A DNA stretch of 64,000 nucleotides from Megaleporinus macrocephalus (GCA_021613375.1 CM038715.1:1375001-1439000), one strand, 5' to 3'; shown: positions 27,101-42,100, counted from the first letter of the stretch. The notes: generated from the sequence alone by a model not told the origin. Made by a program: numbers and translations.

Positions 27101-30100
27101 TAAAATTTATTATACATATTAAAATATATTAACCTTCACTTTGCTTACTATGTAGCTGTTTTTCAAAAACTCCTTCAGTAAAGCGTTCCCAACTGAAACC
27201 CTTTGGTTGACTACTGCTCATTTTCACAAAATTGGTTCTACTGAAAATCAAATCGAAACCAATAATTGGTTTCACTGTCAAGCTCACACATTAGATCTTC
27301 ATTTTCTTGGGCGTTTCTAGTTTCTAGAATTTAATCCTTGTGTCACTACTACTACTTGAAGAGTTTAAATATAAGAAGCACACTGATACTGTTGAATAAA
27401 AACACTTATCAATACAAGCAGTAAAACAGAACTTAAATTATTAAGTGTAAGTGTTATTAAGGTGACCAGAGTTCTAAAATGAAAACTAGGGACATTTGCA
27501 GTTCAGCTGTCGATATGTCATTAAACTATGTAATGTTTTTATCAATGAAAACAGAGATACACTTCCAATTTCATGATTTTGACCATGGTAACTGTTGTAC
27601 TGCAATAAATTGTAGTGAAGACTGACAGGGATACATTTACCACAAAATATTTAGTGGTTGTATGAATCATATTTATGTTTAATATTTATTTAATATATTC
27701 CAAATTTAAGACACCTGTTATCAACATAAGCCATAAGTCATATATTGACACTAAAACAGTGTTTAAAAAAATTATGCACCACTTGTAAGTGGCATGGTAG
27801 CTACATTTAAACAGACTGTATGTCTAAACAAAGCCTACATATCACATATCATAGTAGGATTAAAGTATCATGACCTCACCTCTGCTTGTAATCCCTGGAT
27901 TACCTTGTGTCTTGAAAAGAAGTTTGTGGTGATGTTGTGGATTCACTTGACACTTTGCTAGCCACTGGTGGAGTTTTACACTGCAGTGTCCTCAAGCAAG
28001 CAAGCAAGCAAGTGGTTAGTAGCAGCTGCCCCCTCTGTTGGTCAAAACAAGCACGACCATCTGCTCCACTCTCAGGTCTTTCACAAGATTGTACCACGTG
28101 TTTAAAATGTGAAAAATTCTGAGAACAGTTCCAGCCAGGGGCTGGCCACCAAAAATATGAACTCTCCCGAGAAAATAGGAGAGTACCTGGAAAATGGGGA
28201 TGTCTGGTCCCCAAAAATCACATAACCCCATGTCTTTCTGTTCACATTAAATCATCAACTGCCTTTAAACTGTATACAAAACACAATAAATGGCCCAAAA
28301 TGACTTAAAATATAATTAATAAAATATAATTCTTTTTTCTCTTAGATATATCTAAGATGTGAGGTATTATTGTTGTATGCAGGTGTGTATTCTCTATTGA
28401 CAGGTTGGGTGAATGAAGACAGAGAATCTGCTCAGATGATATACTCTCTTCTGGTGACACAGTGTGAAGACCCTGGTCCACAGTGTCCTTTGATAACTCT
28501 ATACAGAGGCACACAGCACACATTTAGGACCCTGGTCCCTCTGGGCAGTGCGAAAATGAGGAACAATGCTTCCATCATTACCATACTGGTGCAGGTTGAG
28601 GATGATATGGGAGCCAAAGTCACTGCTCTCAGAAGGTGTGCAAGATGAGTCGTTACTGGAATGTTTGATACAGGGTTTGCTATTTGAACAGTGATATCAC
28701 AGATTAGGAAATACTGCTGTAATCAGTTCTGTTCCTCTGTTATGCAGGAATCTAGCAGTGGTGTTTCCAGTGAAGGACCAAGGTACAACAGTACGGCTGA
28801 AGAGAAAGAGTCAGTCGGAACTGTCGGCCTTACTGAAGCAAGGCAACCCTCAGGATGTTATACCGTACTCCACTGCCCTAATCAGCCTGCTCAATCAGGT
28901 GGGGCATGACACTGGGATTTAGAGAGACTGAAACATCAACAACTGAGATGCTCTCACACTAGAAGCGAACCGAGCCCGAGTCAAAGCGAAGAGGTGGGCC
29001 AGGGCACAGTTAACTGGGCCAGGCCCGGGCACGGTTCGGAGCGCTCACACTAGTCAAACGAATCATGCTTCGGCAGGGAACCGTCCCCGGGCCCCAATCA
29101 CAGAGCCTAGTGTGTGTACGCTCTAAGCTGGGATTTTTGGAGCCTGGCTTCAAGCCTTAGCAGCCGAAGCCACCCAGAACTCCAAGTTTCTCGAGTTCCC
29201 CTTCCTTGCCCTGCCTTAAGTGGTCCACACTTCACAAATGCCTCATTTTACATGCCTTATATGAACCACTCCTATGCCCTCACCTTCTCGTGACAAAATT
29301 GGCACCCCACCAACTCCTCCCTATCTTCCAACTCTTACTCACTCTTCAATCGGCAAATTTCTCAGCTGAAGCCACCCAGAACTCCAGCCCAAGTTTCTCG
29401 AGTTCCCCTTCCTTGCCCTGCCTTAAGTGGCCCACACTTCGCAAATACTTATTTGAGGTGTATTGTACAAAATTCAAATTTTTCAATACACTGAAAATAA
29501 GAAAATGGTATTGTTCATATGTTGCTGTTGTTTATTAGAACATTATTAGGAAAATTATTAGGAAATATTAAAAACTTTAGAGTGCACACTCTTTTAACCA
29601 TAAGGGATACCAGAGCAACAACCTACCTGAAAACACCTGAACCAACATCCAAGCCACCACTTGGATTACTACCACTATGTAACAATCACCTGAGATACTA
29701 TAGCCACCAACTCATAACATCCTAGCGAATACTTGTTTATCAAGTTACATAATGTAATTTATTAACTATACAAATAGTAAGACTTTTTAAATGTATGTTT
29801 TTTTATAGATAGATTTTTCATTTTGTTAAAATAATATGGAAAATAATCCTCTCTATTCTCTCCACACCATTGACACCAACTGTCTGTCTCCTTCTGCCCA
29901 GTTAGAGACCGTGAGTGTGCACGATTTTGAGGACAGAGTGCAGATGCGAGGCAATGTGACCCGGGCCCTGGCTTCTCTCTCAGTGTCCTCACTCCAGGAC
30001 GCAGCACAGATCAGCTCTGCTTTGGCTCATTCCACTGTACGTCTCTGCTTTAATGATGCTTATTGGAAAAGACAGCGTTTTCCCCAAGGCATCAAAAAAA

Positions 30101-33100
30101 TGGCCTCTACTCTGCTGGCTCCAACATCAGTTAAGGCCCAACACCGAAGGGTCAACAGTGTCCAGTAGAGCATGTACTTAACAGTCATCTTGTGTGGCAT
30201 AAAGGGTACAAGGTCACCACTGCGTATTGACTGCCCGCTGTGATGTGTGTAAAATAAATATTTAACAATAATAATAAAGACAAGTACGTCACAGAGGAAG
30301 GACAGTGAATTGTAAAGACTAATATTATCATAACGCGGCAGGCAGGGCAGTAATTATGAAGTAAACGTGATCTCCACTGTATGTTCTCACGTGTTTTCAT
30401 TCTCTCATAGGCTGTTCCCTCTGAGCTCCAGTGTGGAGACTGCCACAGCAGAGTTATGGAAGCCACACAGAAGATGATAAAAGTGATTCGAGAACAAACT
30501 AAACAAGGAGATGTCACCCCAGTAGACTCTGGAAAGAATATTCTGAATGTTCTAAGTAAGTACACTACCTGTAAATCGTTCAGGGACCTTCTTTTCTGTT
30601 CGCTTCTGTGGTGAAAAGTTTAGTCTGTTTAGACCCTCAGGGCTAAGACCTTTGCCCACTTACAAAGCACTCACTGGCTTGGTGTATTGGCGTAGGAACC
30701 AGGGGAGTGGAGGGGACGTGTCCCACCCAATATTAGAAACAGGTAGATTTGTCCCACCCAAAAATTAAACCACAGAAAAGGGTGTTTTGGCAGCGTTCGC
30801 AATTCACGCCCTGTGTTTGTTGTTAGTAACGGGCTCTGGTTGTTAGGTGGTCTGGTTGTTAGGTGGTCTTTCTCTGTGTTAAGGCTTGTGTTGAGATGCC
30901 TGTTCAGAAATATCCTGCAGTCAGCAGCTTCACTGACCCGACCTCTCGCCTCGCTGGAGTGTCAGGTAGCTCACACCAGCTTTAAACACGAGGTCAGTGA
31001 TGAGAGCAGTGAATAACAACAATGACCATATATACTGTAATAAAACAGCTTTAGTATAATGTGTTGTTATGGTAACAGACTAGGAGGGTTTGGGTTAGCT
31101 AACGTTTATATTAACTTTAGTCACTCTGAAACATAAAGTTACATTACTCTCTGGCCACGCCCCAAACTGCTACTACACTACATACAGAAAAAATAAAATA
31201 TAATAAAATAAATAAATTAATTAATTAATAAAAGGACGCCATCGTCAGAAGTGCTTTCAGTAGTGCAGTATGTAATGTTCCAGAGGGTGCTGTTTGGGAC
31301 ACAGCCTTACTGTCTAACATTAATTAACATTAGTCTTGTCAGGAAACATTAACATTGTTTTATCATTTAATTTTAGCATTATACCACCAAAGAAAATATA
31401 ATATATATTTTTGGTTATATGTTTATATAATACAGACATTGTGTGTATAATTGAAAGGTTTTCTGAAACACTTCCATGTAATGTGGAGTATCTAGTTTAG
31501 TTTGTAAAGTAATCTTTAATTGGATTTATCTAATAATAAACAGACGTACAGATAATGTTGTATTTTGTTTATTTATCAGTAATTTACTGTAATTCCACAA
31601 ATGTTGTTCTACGTCACTATACATACAGTGATTTACTACCTTACCTACAGTGGAATCAGCTTATATGTATTATTAAGGGGATAGGGTGGGCTTTGATTTA
31701 TATTAGCAAATTTAAACAAGGAGGTTCTCAGCAATAGAGCTTGTGGGTTGGCTTGGATCCTGTAAGATCCCTTGTATCAGACCAGGAGCAAGAATCTGAG
31801 GGTACAGGGATACAGGCTCACTGAAACTGGACAGTTGAAGATTGGAAGGCTCTTGCCAGGGTCTGATGAATCCTGATCGGGGCATACAGCTGATCTGAAT
31901 GTGGTCTAAATAGCATGAACCATCTCTAATATGAATTGAGCACAGTTTGAACACCTGAATATTGTTGCAGACCACATTCCTCTGTTTATCTCCACCATCG
32001 TTTAATGCAGCATGATAATGCACTTGAAGTAAAGCAGTCATCTGATTTTATGAATGAGTCAGTATAAATATATAAGATCTGAATCCAATTAAGCTCCATT
32101 GGGTTGCGGTATAAGTGGGAGATTGGCAGCATGAACGTGCAGCTGAAAAATCTACAACAATTATGTGCTGTAGTCATAGACCAGAATCCCGAAGCAATGT
32201 TTTAGTAAAGAATTCAGGCTGTTCTGAGAGCAGCTGGTGGGTGGTGGGGTTATTAGATAGTGCTCCTAATTACATGTGCTTTTAACAATAGCTTGGGGAA
32301 AAATAATCTATCAAATTATTATTTAGACAAAAGCTCTTTGTACTGTAGAAGATACTGTAGTGAACAGGAAGCATTGCAAAATAAGTACACCATATGGCCA
32401 AAAGTAGGTGGACGTTGTTGTGGGTTTTTTTTTTATACACACTATAAAATTCATTCTATTACTATACTATACAACAGGGGTCACTAATAGGCGGACCGCG
32501 GTCCGGGTCCGAACCCAGACGTTGTCCAATGCGGACCCAAACTGATAATCTATTGAGAAGGATTTAATTCTGACTGTGTTTATTTTAAGAGGCGGAGCTT
32601 TTCTAATCTTTATGGTATACGGGCTTTATGGCGCAGTGAACACACAGACCAATCATGTGCGCTGTAACATCGCCGAAGGTTCCTCAGCCAATCAGATCTG
32701 TACACATTGGGGCGTGTGGCGTGCACACAGGCGAAGTAGGAATCGAGGAGCAGCAGTCGGAGACTAAAGCGAGTCAGAAAGAATAACGTAAAAACAGAAA
32801 AGTGAAGAGAGAAAACTGAGTGTTTAACAGGAACGGTTCTGGAATGGACCTGCTCGTCTAGTTCTGGAGAACACCGCTCTGTACAACCAACATGTTCATC
32901 TGAGAAGCTGAGTTAACAAGAAGACACAACTTTATTTACTTTCTCTATAAATAAACACTTTAAGATTAACTTTTTTACAAAAGCATTCAGTTTTTTTAAA
33001 TGTAGCTCTCGTTTTTAATTGAAGTAAATAAAGAGGTGTAGTGGTCAGTACGGTGGTGTAGTGGTTAGTATGGTGGTGTAGTGGTTAGTATGGTGGTGTA

Positions 33101-36100
33101 GTGGTCAGTATGGTGGTGTAGTGGTTAGTATGGTGGTGTAGAGGTCAGTACGGTGGTGTAGTGGTTAGTATGGTGGTGTAGTGGTTAGTACGGTGGTGTA
33201 GTGGTTAGTATGGTGGTGTAGTGGTCAGTACGGTGGTGTAGTGGTTAGTATGGTGGTGTAGTGGTTAGTACGGTGGTGTAGTGGTTAGTATGGCGGTGTA
33301 GTGGTCAGTATGGTGGTGTAGTGGTTAGTATGGTGGTGTAGTGGTTAGTATGGTGGTGTAGTGGTCAGTATGGTGGTGTAGTGGTTAGTATGGTGGTGTA
33401 GTGGTTAGTACGGTGGTGTAGTGGTTAGTATGGTGGTGTAGTGGTTAGTATGGTGGTGTAGTGGTCAGTATGGTGGTGTAGTGGTCAGTACGGTGGTGTA
33501 GTGGTTAGTATGGTGGTGTAGTGGTTAGTATGGTGGTGTAGTGGTTAGTATGGTCGTGTAGTGGTTAGTACGGTGGTGTAGTGGTTAGTAAGGTGGTGTA
33601 GTGGTTAGTACGGTGGTGTAGTGGTTAGTATGGTGGTGTAGTGGTCAGTATGGTGGTGTAGTGGTCAGTACGGTGGTGTAGTGGTTAGTATGGTGGTGTA
33701 GTGGTTAGTATGTTGGTGTAGTGGTTAGTACGGTGGTGTAGTGGTTAGTACGGTGGTGCAGTGGTTAGTACGGTGGTGTAGTGGTCAGTACGGTGGTGTA
33801 GTGGTTAGCATGGTGGTTAGTATGGCGGTGTAGTGGTCAGTATGGTGGTGTAGTGGTTAGTATGGTGGTGTAGTGGTCAGTACGGTGGTGTAGTGGTCAG
33901 TACGGTGGTGTAGTGGTTAGTACGGTGGTGTAGTGGTTAGTATGGTGGTGTAGTGGTTAGTACGGTGGTGTAGTGGTTAGTACGGTGGTGTGGTGGTTAG
34001 TACGGTGGTGTAGTAGTCAGTACGGTGGTGTAGTGGTTAGTACGGTGGTGTAGTGGTTAGTATGGTGGTGTAGTGGTCAGTATGGTGGTGTAGTGGTTAG
34101 TACGGTGGTGTAGTGGTCAGTACGGTGGTGTAGTGGTCAGTACGGTGGTGTAGTGGTTAGTACGGTGTTGTAGTGGTTAGTACGGTGGTGTAGTGGTTAG
34201 TATGGTGGTGTAGTGGTTAGTATGGTGGTGTAGTTGTTAGTACGGTGGTGTAGTGGTTAGTATGGTGGTGTAGTAGTTAGTACGGTGGTGTAGTGGTTAG
34301 TATGGTGGTGTAGTAGTTAGTATGGTGGTGTAGTGGTTAGTATGGTGGTGTAGTGGTTAGTAGGGTGGTGTAGTGGTTAGTATGGTGGTGTAGTTGTTAG
34401 TACGGTGGTGTAGTGGTTAGTATGGTGGTGTAGTAGTTAGTACGGTGGTGTAGTGGTTAGTATGGTGGTGTAGTAGTTAGTATGGTGGTGTAGTGGTTAG
34501 TATGGTGGTGTAGTGGTTAGTATGGTGGTGTAGTGGTTAGTATGGTGGTGTAGTGGTTGGTACGGTGGTGTAGTGGTTAGTACGGTGGTGTAGTGGTTAG
34601 TATGGTGGTGTAGTGGTTAGTATGGTGGTGTAGTGGTTAGTATGGTGGTGTAGTGTTAGTATGGTGGTGTAGTGGTTAGTATGGTGGTGTAGTGTTAGTA
34701 TGGTGGTGTAGTAGTTAGTATGGTGGTGTAGTGGTTAGTATGGTGGTGTAGTGGTTAGTATGGTGGTGTAGTAGTTAGTATGGTGGTGTAGTGGTTAGTA
34801 TGGTGGTGTAGTGGTTAGTATGGTGGTGTAGTGTTAGTATGGTGGTGTAGTGGTTAGTATGGTGGTGTAGTGTTAGTATGGTGGTGTAGTGGTCAGTACG
34901 GTGGTGTAGAGGTTAGTATGGTGGTGTAGTGGTTAGTATGGTGGTGTAGTGGTTAGTATGGTGGTGTAGTGAAATCACTGAGCTTTTCAGAACTGCCAGT
35001 ATTTGTATATGGAGATTGCATGATTATGTATTCGATTTTATGAACATATTTTATGGATGTGCCTGAAGCAACTAAAATCAATAATTAGGAGGTGTGTCTA
35101 CATACTTTTGGCCATGTAGCATATTACAGCTGTACAAAGTAGTAAGATGCTTACTGAAAAGTAGTAAAAACGAAGGGAAGTGCATGTACCATGCCTTCCT
35201 CATTCACTGCGACCCTGTCAGTCTCCACACCTTGAAGGCTTGCTCTGCCAAACGTGTCTGCTTCTCAGAGTGCTCTCTTTCCTTCAGGTAACTTCATGAC
35301 TGCTTCTCAAAAATCAAAGGACACGTTAGGTGTGATCTACGACTACAAGCATCCAGACGCTTCAGGAATGGTAGTAGCAGCTTTTCAGCAGGTAGGAGAG
35401 CTCATGCACTCTTTGATGTGGTCACGGATGCCTGGTGAAGAAGCACTTTTCCTGAAAGCTCCTCAGATCAGTGCAGTAGGCGTACGAGGCGACCCTGCTT
35501 CAAACTTATTGTGCACAGAGCTTTCCAGACAGTGTCAGTTCCATATCCCTTCGGCCCTGAGTTCCCAGCTGAGCAAGGAGAGAGACGATGTCCTTCAGGT
35601 TCTTCAAGTTATTGAGACTGCGGGGAACCCGTTTGCCTCAGCTGCAGATCCTCCCATCTCTACTACACTCGCAGCTATGGAGTTTGCTACACCAGAGGGT
35701 CAGCCGATCACCATTGCTAACCTTACATCAGACAGCGCCATACGCATCACTCTACAGAAGCAGGATATGGACGTCTCATCAAGGGTCAACATCACTTTGC
35801 CATCTGAAGGGAGTGTGAACTTCACAGTGAGGGCGGTTGAGATGGACCCTCCTGCTGGACTTTTCCTTGCCTTTAACTTCAGCTTGATTCAAGGTAGCGT
35901 CCTCATGTCTAAACCACAGTATGTTTTATGCACAGTTTGATCTTGAAGTCATTCAGGGTGGTTCAGTCGGTGGAACGGTGGTGTAGTGGTCAGTTTGGTG
36001 GTGTAGTGGTTAGTATGGTGGTGTAGTGGTTAGTATGGTGGTGTAGTGGTCAGTACGGTGGTGTAGTGGTTAGTGTGGTGGTGTAGTGGTCAGTAAGTTG

Positions 36101-39100
36101 GTGTAGTGGTTAGTACGGTGGTGTAGTGGTTAGTATGGTGGTGTAGTGGTTAGTACGGTGGTGTAGTGGTTAGTATGGTGGTGTAGTGGTTAGTACGGTG
36201 GTGTAGTGGTTAGTACGGTGGTGTAGTGGTTAGTATGGTGGTGTAGTGGTCAGTACGGTGGTGTAGTGGTTAGTGTGGTGGTGTAGTGGTCAGTAAGTTG
36301 GTGTAGTGGTTAGTACGGTGGTGTAGTGGTTAGTATGGTGGTGTAGTGGTTAGTACGGTGGTGTAGTGGTTAGTATGGTGGTGTAGTGGTTAGTACTGTG
36401 GTGTAGTGGTTAGTACGGTGGTGTAGTGGTCAGTACGGTGGTGTAGTGGTTAGTACGGTGGTGTAGTGGTTAGTACAGTGGTGTAGTGGTTAGTATGGTG
36501 GTGTAGTGGTCAGTAAGTTGGTGTAGTGGTTAGTACGGTTGTGTAGTGGTTAGTATGGTGGTGTAGTGGTTAGTATGGTGGTGTAGTGGTTAGTATGGTG
36601 GTGTAGTGGTTAGTACGGTGGTGTAGTGGTTAGTATGGTGGTGTAGTGGTTAGTACAGTGGTGTAGTGGTTAGTATGGTGGTGTAGTGGTCAGTAAGTTG
36701 GTGTAGTGGTCAGTAAGTTGGTGTAGTGGTTAGTACGGTGGTGTAGTGGTTAGTATGGTGGTGTAGTGGTTAGTACAGTGGTGTAGTAAAAAACGTTTTA
36801 AAAGAAAATCTGGGGGTAGCTGAATTAATAATTGTCTACCTATAATGTTAAATATCACTTGTTTGACTATATTCTGTTTTGTATAGATCTGTATTCTTAC
36901 ACTGACAATCTATTTTAAATGAGAGAGGATTGTAATGGGAGCTCTGGGGTGTCAGGTGTGACCGGTTGATGATTACACATGGTTTACGTTACTCCCAGAT
37001 CAGGTAAAAGAGAACCTTTGTAGAATATTGTTTAGAGCCCAAGGGAGGTCAACACCAGAGAGGTCAGTTATTATCATTACATACAAAAAATCACTAAAAA
37101 GAAATCTGACTGAATTATGCAAAATTTATAAAATAATTTTTAAGTATTACTTTTAATGGGTAAAATCTCAGAAAGATTAAATAATTATTTAAAAAAAATT
37201 ACAATAAACAATTTTAGCACATGATTTTAGAGCCTTTTATAATATGCTAGTATGTTATCATGAAATGATGTATCATGTATTAGTGATATTATTAAAGTAT
37301 TATTTAATTTATTATTTAATTATTTTATTTAATTATTTTCTAATTGTTAAAATCAACTACTACACTGTAGTAAATTAGAAAATGGTCTACAAATTTCTTC
37401 ATTTAAATGTATTACCAAGCTTGCTTCTTAAATGTTATGTTCTACTATTCCTACTTGCTGTGTATGTATTAGCAGGAACTGGTCAGATAAACTCTGGACA
37501 AGTGAACATCAGTGTGTCTGACCAACAAGGATCTCCACTGTCCCAGCACAGCCTCAACCTTTCCCTCTCTACTGATATTCCTTCACTTGACGATAACATT
37601 TTCCTCACTCCGCTGTAAGTTCTTTCTTTCTTTCTGTGCATGCTAAACTGATATGCACCTACTGCATTATTATTAATATTTTAATTGTCATTTTAATATA
37701 TCTGAGATTCTTCCTCCCTCTTGGTATCAACCCCAGACTGAATGGCTCTTCTAAGGATCTGTATGTGAGCCTGAACAGCAGCGTGAGCGGAGCAGAGGTG
37801 TGTGTCTCAGTGTGTGTGTTCAGCTCGCTCTGTCAGTTCTTCAGTGTGGAGGAGAGACGCTGGAGCACAGCCGGTGTTAGCATCCTCAGTAGCAGCAACC
37901 CCAGCACTGCTCACTGCCTCACTGAGCACCTCACTGTATTCGGAGCCAGCCTGTTCGTTCACCCTGACGCCATCCTGCTTCTGCCCCCAGTGCGTAGATC
38001 TCAGTTTCCCTTTATTAATACGAGTATGATTATTTTTATTCTCACATATTTATCAGTGATGCATAGTCTGACTTTTGCTTCTTAGCTAAACCAATACTCA
38101 CCAAGCACTTTATTAGGAACACCTGCTGCTGGAGTGTTTAAACACTGTGTCCACTCACTGTCCACTCTATTAGATACTCCTACCTTGTTGATTCACCTTG
38201 TAGTCAGAGACGATAGCTCATCTGTTGCTGCACAGTTTGTGCTCCCTTATAAAAAAAAGAAGTTTATTCAAGTGTACCATTAGTTTACTTTTTTTAAATT
38301 AAAAGGAAGTGAGTCTGCTTTCAGTTTACTTTTTATGTACTTCTCAGTGATATACTAAACACAGTTATACTTAAGTATGCTTTGGTTATACTGACAAGAA
38401 TGGAACAGTAAGTATATTTGGTCTTTACTTGTACTTAATCTTTTGATTGAGATTGTAGAAGTAAGTATTCTTGCTCTGCACAAAAACACATCCAGTACAA
38501 TATTTATTTAAAATTTGATTTATAAAGATTTATAAAGATACAAATATGTTTCTTAATCTGAGCGTGTCTTGTTTATTTTATATGTGTCCACTGGTGAGTA
38601 AGTAAACGTTGTTAATTTCTATTTTAAGTAGAAAAGAAACCCCTAAATCTAGTCACCCAGTTCCTAAGATTGTGCTATCACACATATTCTCACCAGTATT
38701 TACATGTGATATTGTTTGTTTAAAACTAAACTTGTTTAGCCTTTTTAACATTATAACTATTGTTTATCTGTCCACAACCTCTTACACAGAGTGTATATTT
38801 TACAATCAAGGCAGACCAGCATCAACACATCATACATACAGCCCGTTACAGCCATATAGATGAATCATAATAGATTACAGCTACCAGACAGCCCGCACAT
38901 TCCACTCACCTGATGAATGATGTTGTTGCAGTCAGATGGGCCGGTGAGGAATGTGGTGGTGGGGATAGTGTGTGGACTTCTGCTCCTCATCCATCTCCTG
39001 GTTGGACTTATTGCCCACAAGCTGGACCATCTGGAGAGACTGCGGCTGAGCTGCGTCCCACTGTGTGGCCAAGCAGGTCGCTATCATTACAGGGTCCTGG

Positions 39101-42100
39101 TCAAAACAGGCTGGCAGAGAGGGGCTGGTGAGATTCCAAGTTTATGGTGGCTTACAGTGAGATTAAAAAGATCTAATTATTTGTTTTCAGTATTTTCTTA
39201 AAGGAATGTTAAAGGAAATGAAGGGAATTATATGGAACCTTCTTTGTGGATGTTTATCACCTAATAAAGATCTCCTACAGGGACCTCGGCTCACGTTGGC
39301 ATTAGTTTATACGGATTAAACAAAAGCGGCTCGCGTCACCTGCAGAGGGAGGGAGCCTTTCAGAAGAACTGTCTGGATGACTTTCAGGTAGAAACGGATG
39401 CCAACCTGGGAGAGATCTGGAAAATATGCATCTGGCATGACAACACAGGTTGTATCCACACCGTAGCCCTCCTGTTTTATTTGAACTGTTGGAGAATGAA
39501 TAAACAGTGACAGTTCCTTCTGCGCTCCAGGTCTGGACCCATCCTGGTATCTTCAGCATGTTGTAGTGTGGGACATGCAGATGGATAACATGTTCTTCTT
39601 CCTGGTGGAGGACTGGCTGTCTGTGGAGAATGAAAAGAACGCTGGGATGGTTCAGAAAGTGGTGCTGGCTACTTGTAAGAAGAAATCTTATATTGTTGAA
39701 AATTCCTTGTGCATAAGCCTTGAAAAGTCTCTACTATAGGGCAGACGTTTTGTTGGAACGTCATGTGTTTGTTTGTTTGTTTGCTTGTTTTTTTGATAGG
39801 CCCTCAGGAGCTGCAGCAGTTTGGCAGGATGCTGCGTGCTCAGCTGCTGTTTGGACTGCGAGAGCATCATCTTTGGCTGTCTTTATGGGAGCGTCCAGCA
39901 CACAGCACTTTCAGCCGAGCACAACGAGTAACGAGCTGCGCTTTGCTTCTGCACCTCTACCTGGCTGCGGGGGCAGTGTGGTATGGAGCAGTGAGCACAA
40001 AGGGCAGCAGGTAACAGAGCAACCACTGTTCACACGCCCACAGCACTGCTGTAGACAGCCCCTCCACACTGTACATCACTGCAGAGCCCTGCCAATGCTA
40101 CAGCCAGTCCTGGGGTCCAAGAGCTTAATTAGTTTCACTCTCTCTGGGTGGGTGGCTTTTCTACCCCTATTACTCTGCACTGCCAACCTAGCTGACAGGG
40201 CAATTGGCAGTTAGCATTCAAGAGTGTCCTCCGAGTGTGCTGAGCTGTCCTAAGCAATCATTAGCAGCTGTTTTATTAAAAAAAAAAAGGTTCAAAGATA
40301 CAAGTGTCTTAAAGGAAACACATGCTAGATCTCACCCTCCCTGCTTGATAGCATCGTATGACGCTTTGTGACCTAACTAGTGGGTGGAATAGGCTATGAC
40401 TAAGTTGGGATGAAAATAAGGCTACAAAAACAAACCAAAAAGTTTAACATGCTTATGTTTGTACATAAATCATATGAACCACACATGTAAAAATGCATGA
40501 TTTTTTAAAAATGTTATGATATATTAAAATAATATTAAATAAAGAAGCAACCAAAAAAATAATAATAATAATAATAATAGTAAAGCTATTTTTTAATCCA
40601 CCCTAGTAGCTGACTGTTCCCGAACCCTTGATAGACTGGTGGGACAGTCATAGGCTGAAGGTTAGGGCTTGTGACCTTGTGATCCCCTAGACAAGGAATA
40701 TTTAATTAGAGTCAGTAAGGTCCAGTTAGAGGAGATCTCCTCAGGCCAAGGTCCGGACCTTCATCATCTCTAACGTGTGTTCTGATTCAGTGGTGTATCC
40801 TGTTTACTGAAGTAGTCTAGTATCAGCATCTCATACCATCAGCTACTGAAACACCAACACATCACACATACCGTTCAGTATATTTCAGTATATTTACTGT
40901 TTAAATACTGAACAGAATTAATTATTTATAAACTAATAATATTTTTTTTTATTCACTTCAAGTAAAAACAAGAGCTACATTTAAAAAACAGAATGCTTTT
41001 AAAAAAAGTTCATCTTAAAGTGTTTATTTATAGAGAAAGTAAATAAAGGTGGTTCTTCTTGTTAACTCAGCTTCTCAGATTAACATGTTGGTTGTACAGA
41101 GCGGTCTTCTCCAGAACTAGACGAGCAGGTCCATTCCAGAACCATTCCTGTTAAACACTCAGTTTTCTCTCTTCACTTTTCTGTTTTTATGTTATTCTTT
41201 CTGACTCGCTTTAGTCTCCGACTGCTGCTCCTCGATTCCTACTTCGTCTGTGTGAACGCCACACGCCCCAATCTGCACAGATCTGATTGGCTGAGGAGCC
41301 TTCGGTGATCTTACAGCGCACGCGATTGGTCTCTGAGTTCACTGCACTGTAAAGCCTGTATACCGTAAAGACTAGAAAAGCTCCTCTTAAAATAAACACA
41401 GTCTAAATTAAATCATTCTCAATTTATTGGTCTGGGTCCGGACCCGGACTGCGGTCCACCTAAAAACAGAGCAACCAAATTAAATATTTAAATAATGGAA
41501 CGAATTACAGGCGTAAATTCTGTCTCACATGTCATTACTTTTTTAACACAGTGATCCAGTTGCTGCCCAGATGTTAATGAATCCAGAGACCATCTTGGTT
41601 GGAATGACCATAGCAGCTGTGATGTTCCCTCTGCAGTACCTCCTCACCTCCCTGTTCGGAAAGACTAAGAGCAAGGCATGGAACTCACTCACTTCATCTA
41701 CTTGTCACCCTTTCTCTTTTATCAAAAGCCTCACTGATAAGACGAATGTAATGTTGGTGTTAATAGTATAACATTATCAGATTACTTGATAATAATGTGG
41801 TCACGTGGTGATGTGTGCATGTGCTGCTTCTGTTCCAGGTGCTGTTGGAGCTGTCACTACCTCCTTCTCCTGTTTCAGACACTGTAGAGATGGACGTGTA
41901 CCTCAGCCACCCAGACGTCTCCTGCTCTTCCTTTCTGTCCCTGCCTAGAGGCCCTGAATCACCCACACATGAGGGACCATCTCCTTTCACTGTGAGACTT
42001 ACTGCCAGGCTTACACTGTAAAAAATGAAAGTCAGCTCAAGCTAGTGTTATGAAGTAACTGACTGTGTAGCATTTCTTGAGCTAACTCAACTGAACAAGG

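Noticed and set aside
33034..34971. tRNA genes in tandem
   Set aside because: The unit resembles a tRNA 5' part with an A box, but there is no B box, anticodon arm or acceptor-stem partner; 20 bp is far too short for a tRNA.
41676..41771. Read-through extension of exon 26 ([13 protein letters not shown] and onward)
   Set aside because: Homology ends at KSK and exon 27 resumes in phase 0 there. The extension would need an out-of-phase weak GT donor.
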